Shown here one piece after another: positions 62,779 through 64,000 of a stretch of 64,000 nucleotides of DNA (its first letter is position 1; each line of letters opens with the position of its first letter). The translations under genes were made by a program, and so were the position numbers. The notes beneath the pieces were generated by a model. That model did not search any database and was not told where the DNA came from. It worked only from the letters and a program-made list of their open reading frames with translations. Location of the stretch: positions 2,108,001 through 2,172,000 of the forward strand of contig NZ_CP138921.1 in the NCBI RefSeq assembly GCF_047124445.1, written 5' to 3'. The DNA comes from Shimia sp047124445 (GTDB lineage: Bacteria > Pseudomonadota > Alphaproteobacteria > Rhodobacterales > Rhodobacteraceae).

Positions 62779-63647
62779 CAGCGACCTTGCACGTCGCGGA
62801 AGTAGTTGAAGAAGTCACTGTCCGGGGACATCACGATGGAGGAGTTCTCCCCCTTCAGTGCCGCGCGATAGGCGTTCAAAGACCGGTAGAATTCAAAGAA
62901 CTCCGGGTCTTCGCCAAAGGCGTCCGCAAAGATTGCGTTGCGCTCCGCGTCCGCTTCACCACGGGTGATCTCCGCCTCACGGCGTGCTTCGGAGACAAGC
63001 TCCACCACGGTACGATCGGCTTGTGCACGCACGCGCTGTGCCGCCTCGTTACCACGGGCGCGTTCATCAGTCGCTTCACGCTCCCGCTCGGCCCGCATCC
63101 GCTCAAAGGTGGCTTCCAAGTTCTGCGGTGGCAGGTCGGTGGCTTTCAGACGCACGTCGACAACCTCCAAGCCCAGCGCACGCGCCTGGGTGATGGCGGC
63201 GTTGCGGATGCGCAGCATCAGCGCCGCACGGTCGGTGGACAAGATGTCTTTGGACGACACGGTACCGAGCACCTCGCGGGTCTCCGCAGTCAGGATGCGG
63301 TCAAGCCGCTGACCGGCCACAACCTCACCGCCGTTACCAACGGCCTGACGGAACTGGACCACATCAGCAATCCGGTAACGGGCAAAGGCGTCAACAACGA
63401 GACGGCGATCATCGGCCGGCGTGACCTCGATTGGCCCAACGTCGATGGACAGGATACGGTCATCGTAGCGCACAACTTCGTCAAAGAGTGGCCATTTGAA
63501 TGCCAGTCCAGGATCCTCTTTGATGGCCACAACCCGACCAAACCGAAGAACAAGGGCTTTCTCGCGTTCGTCCACAATGAAGATCGAAGACATAATTGCA
63601 GCAATCGCAATGACCAGGATCGGCAAAAGATACGTAGTCTTTTTCAT
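62778..63647 (-). CDS. hflC: HflC, FtsH-modulating SPFH-domain protein
   Basis: The 289-residue protein has one N-terminal membrane anchor (LLPILVIAIAAIMSSIFIV) and an SPFH/prohibitin domain with VDEREKALVLRFGRV and VDAFARYRIADVVQF, followed by a coiled-coil rich in alanine and arginine. HflC and HflK form a membrane cage around the protease FtsH. It starts 1 bp after hflK and ends at DUF2065, so the three form one operon. Confidence 0.96.
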   Translation of the reverse strand: MKKTTYLLPILVIAIAAIMSSIFIVDEREKALVLRFGRVVAIKEDPGLAFKWPLFDEVVRYDDRILSIDVGPIEVTPADDRRLVVDAFARYRIADVVQFRQAVGNGGEVVAGQRLDRILTAETREVLGTVSSKDILSTDRAALMLRIRNAAITQARALGLEVVDVRLKATDLPPQNLEATFERMRAEREREATDERARGNEAAQRVRAQADRTVVELVSEARREAEITRGEADAERNAIFADAFGEDPEFFEFYRSLNAYRAALKGENSSIVMSPDSDFFNYFRDVQGR

Positions 63648-63648
63648 A

Positions 63649-64000
63649 TCAGTTGCTCCCCTTACGCAGTTCGTTCAGCGGCAGATATGGCACCACACCG
63701 GAACCCCCATCGCCTTGCTCGTCGATGATCACCTTGTCGATGTCACCCAGAACCTCTTCCATGGTTTCCAGATAGAGACGCTTGCGGGTCACTTCCGGTG
63801 CCTTGGCGTATTCTTCCAGAACGGCGGTAAAGCGAGACGCCTCACCCTGCGCTTCGTTCACAACCTGCGCACGGTAGCCTTCGGCTTCTTCCAGAACCTG
63901 CGCGGCTTCACCACGGGCTTCCGCGAGAACGCGGTTGGCGTAGGCATCCGCAACGTTTTGCAGACGGTCACGCTCCTGCGCGGCGGCCTGAACGTCACGG
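63649..64000 (-). CDS. hflK: HflK, 3' part only
   Basis: The frame is open to the right edge, so the N-terminus and SPFH core lie outside the window. The visible C-terminal part is the alanine- and glutamate-rich coiled-coil typical of HflK (DRLQNVADAYANRVLAEARG, ASRFTAVLEEYAKAPEVTRK, RLYLETMEEVLGDIDKVIID) and ends LNELRKGSN. HflK pairs with HflC to control FtsH. Confidence 0.93.
   Translation of the reverse strand, partial: RDVQAAAQERDRLQNVADAYANRVLAEARGEAAQVLEEAEGYRAQVVNEAQGEASRFTAVLEEYAKAPEVTRKRLYLETMEEVLGDIDKVIIDEQGDGGSGVVPYLPLNELRKGSN

Overview
The window reads as a chromosomal segment of a roseobacter-type alphaproteobacterium (Rhodobacterales, Rhodobacteraceae). Supporting signs are GC-rich coding sequence, an Entner-Doudoroff operon, an alphaproteobacterial LexA box pattern (GTTC-N7-GTTC), a RirA-type iron box in front of hemP, a DUF1127 gene followed by four CcsR-like anti-Shine-Dalgarno RNAs (an arrangement known from Rhodobacter), hspQ, and many family-typical small proteins. 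No prophage, insertion sequence, CRISPR array or rRNA operon is visible. Codon bias is strong, so several very long open frames lie antisense to real genes and were discarded.

Layout. 1-2.8 kb: end of a hybrid histidine kinase, then a DUF4202 gene overlapping a CbiX-type chelatase gene. 2.8-8.9 kb: a LacI-family repressor divergent from gap-zwf-edd-eda, with four AGCGCT-type operator cores in the gap. 8.9-10.3 kb: a MATE exporter. 10.4-17.8 kb: the Na+-pumping NADH:quinone reductase operon nqrABCDEF, divergent from its maturation genes apbE and nqrM. 18-20.9 kb: CBS protein, tRNA-Leu, lipB, a small exported protein, a cytochrome c. 21-29.5 kb: pyruvate carboxylase, a periplasmic rhodanese, an FMN-dependent hydroxy-acid dehydrogenase, a UvrD-type helicase behind a LexA box, and a GST. 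29.5-30.2 kb: the CcsR-like RNA array and its DUF1127 gene.

30.4-38.3 kb: Mrp/ApbC, EthD-like and DUF2244 proteins, a methyltransferase, cytochrome aa3 subunit I, a PEP-mutase-like enzyme, a frameshifted YHYH gene with an exported partner, and two identical tRNA-Gly genes. 38.3-50.7 kb: 8-oxoguanine deaminase, a HisN-like phosphatase, small regulators, a quinone reductase-like gene, LysR, a second DUF1127 gene, a BI-1 protein, rpmG, an AlkB-like hydroxylase, xseA, purD and a PAS-LuxR regulator.

50.7-64 kb: a ferredoxin coupled to an exported FG-GAP protein, a LexA box driving a free-standing DnaE2 C-terminal OB-fold, a Deg protease, the iron-regulated hemP unit, a lytic transglycosylase-like lipoprotein, an AEC transporter, hspQ, GGT, a STAS/anti-sigma pair, a thiolase and the hflK-hflC-DUF2065 operon running off the right edge.

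The most distinctive signals are the eight-hairpin RNA array, the SOS box in front of a DnaE2 fragment, the regularly spaced operators of the Entner-Doudoroff operon, the hemP gene with its RirA-like box, the single-base frameshift in the YHYH gene, and several dispersed non-coding repeats.
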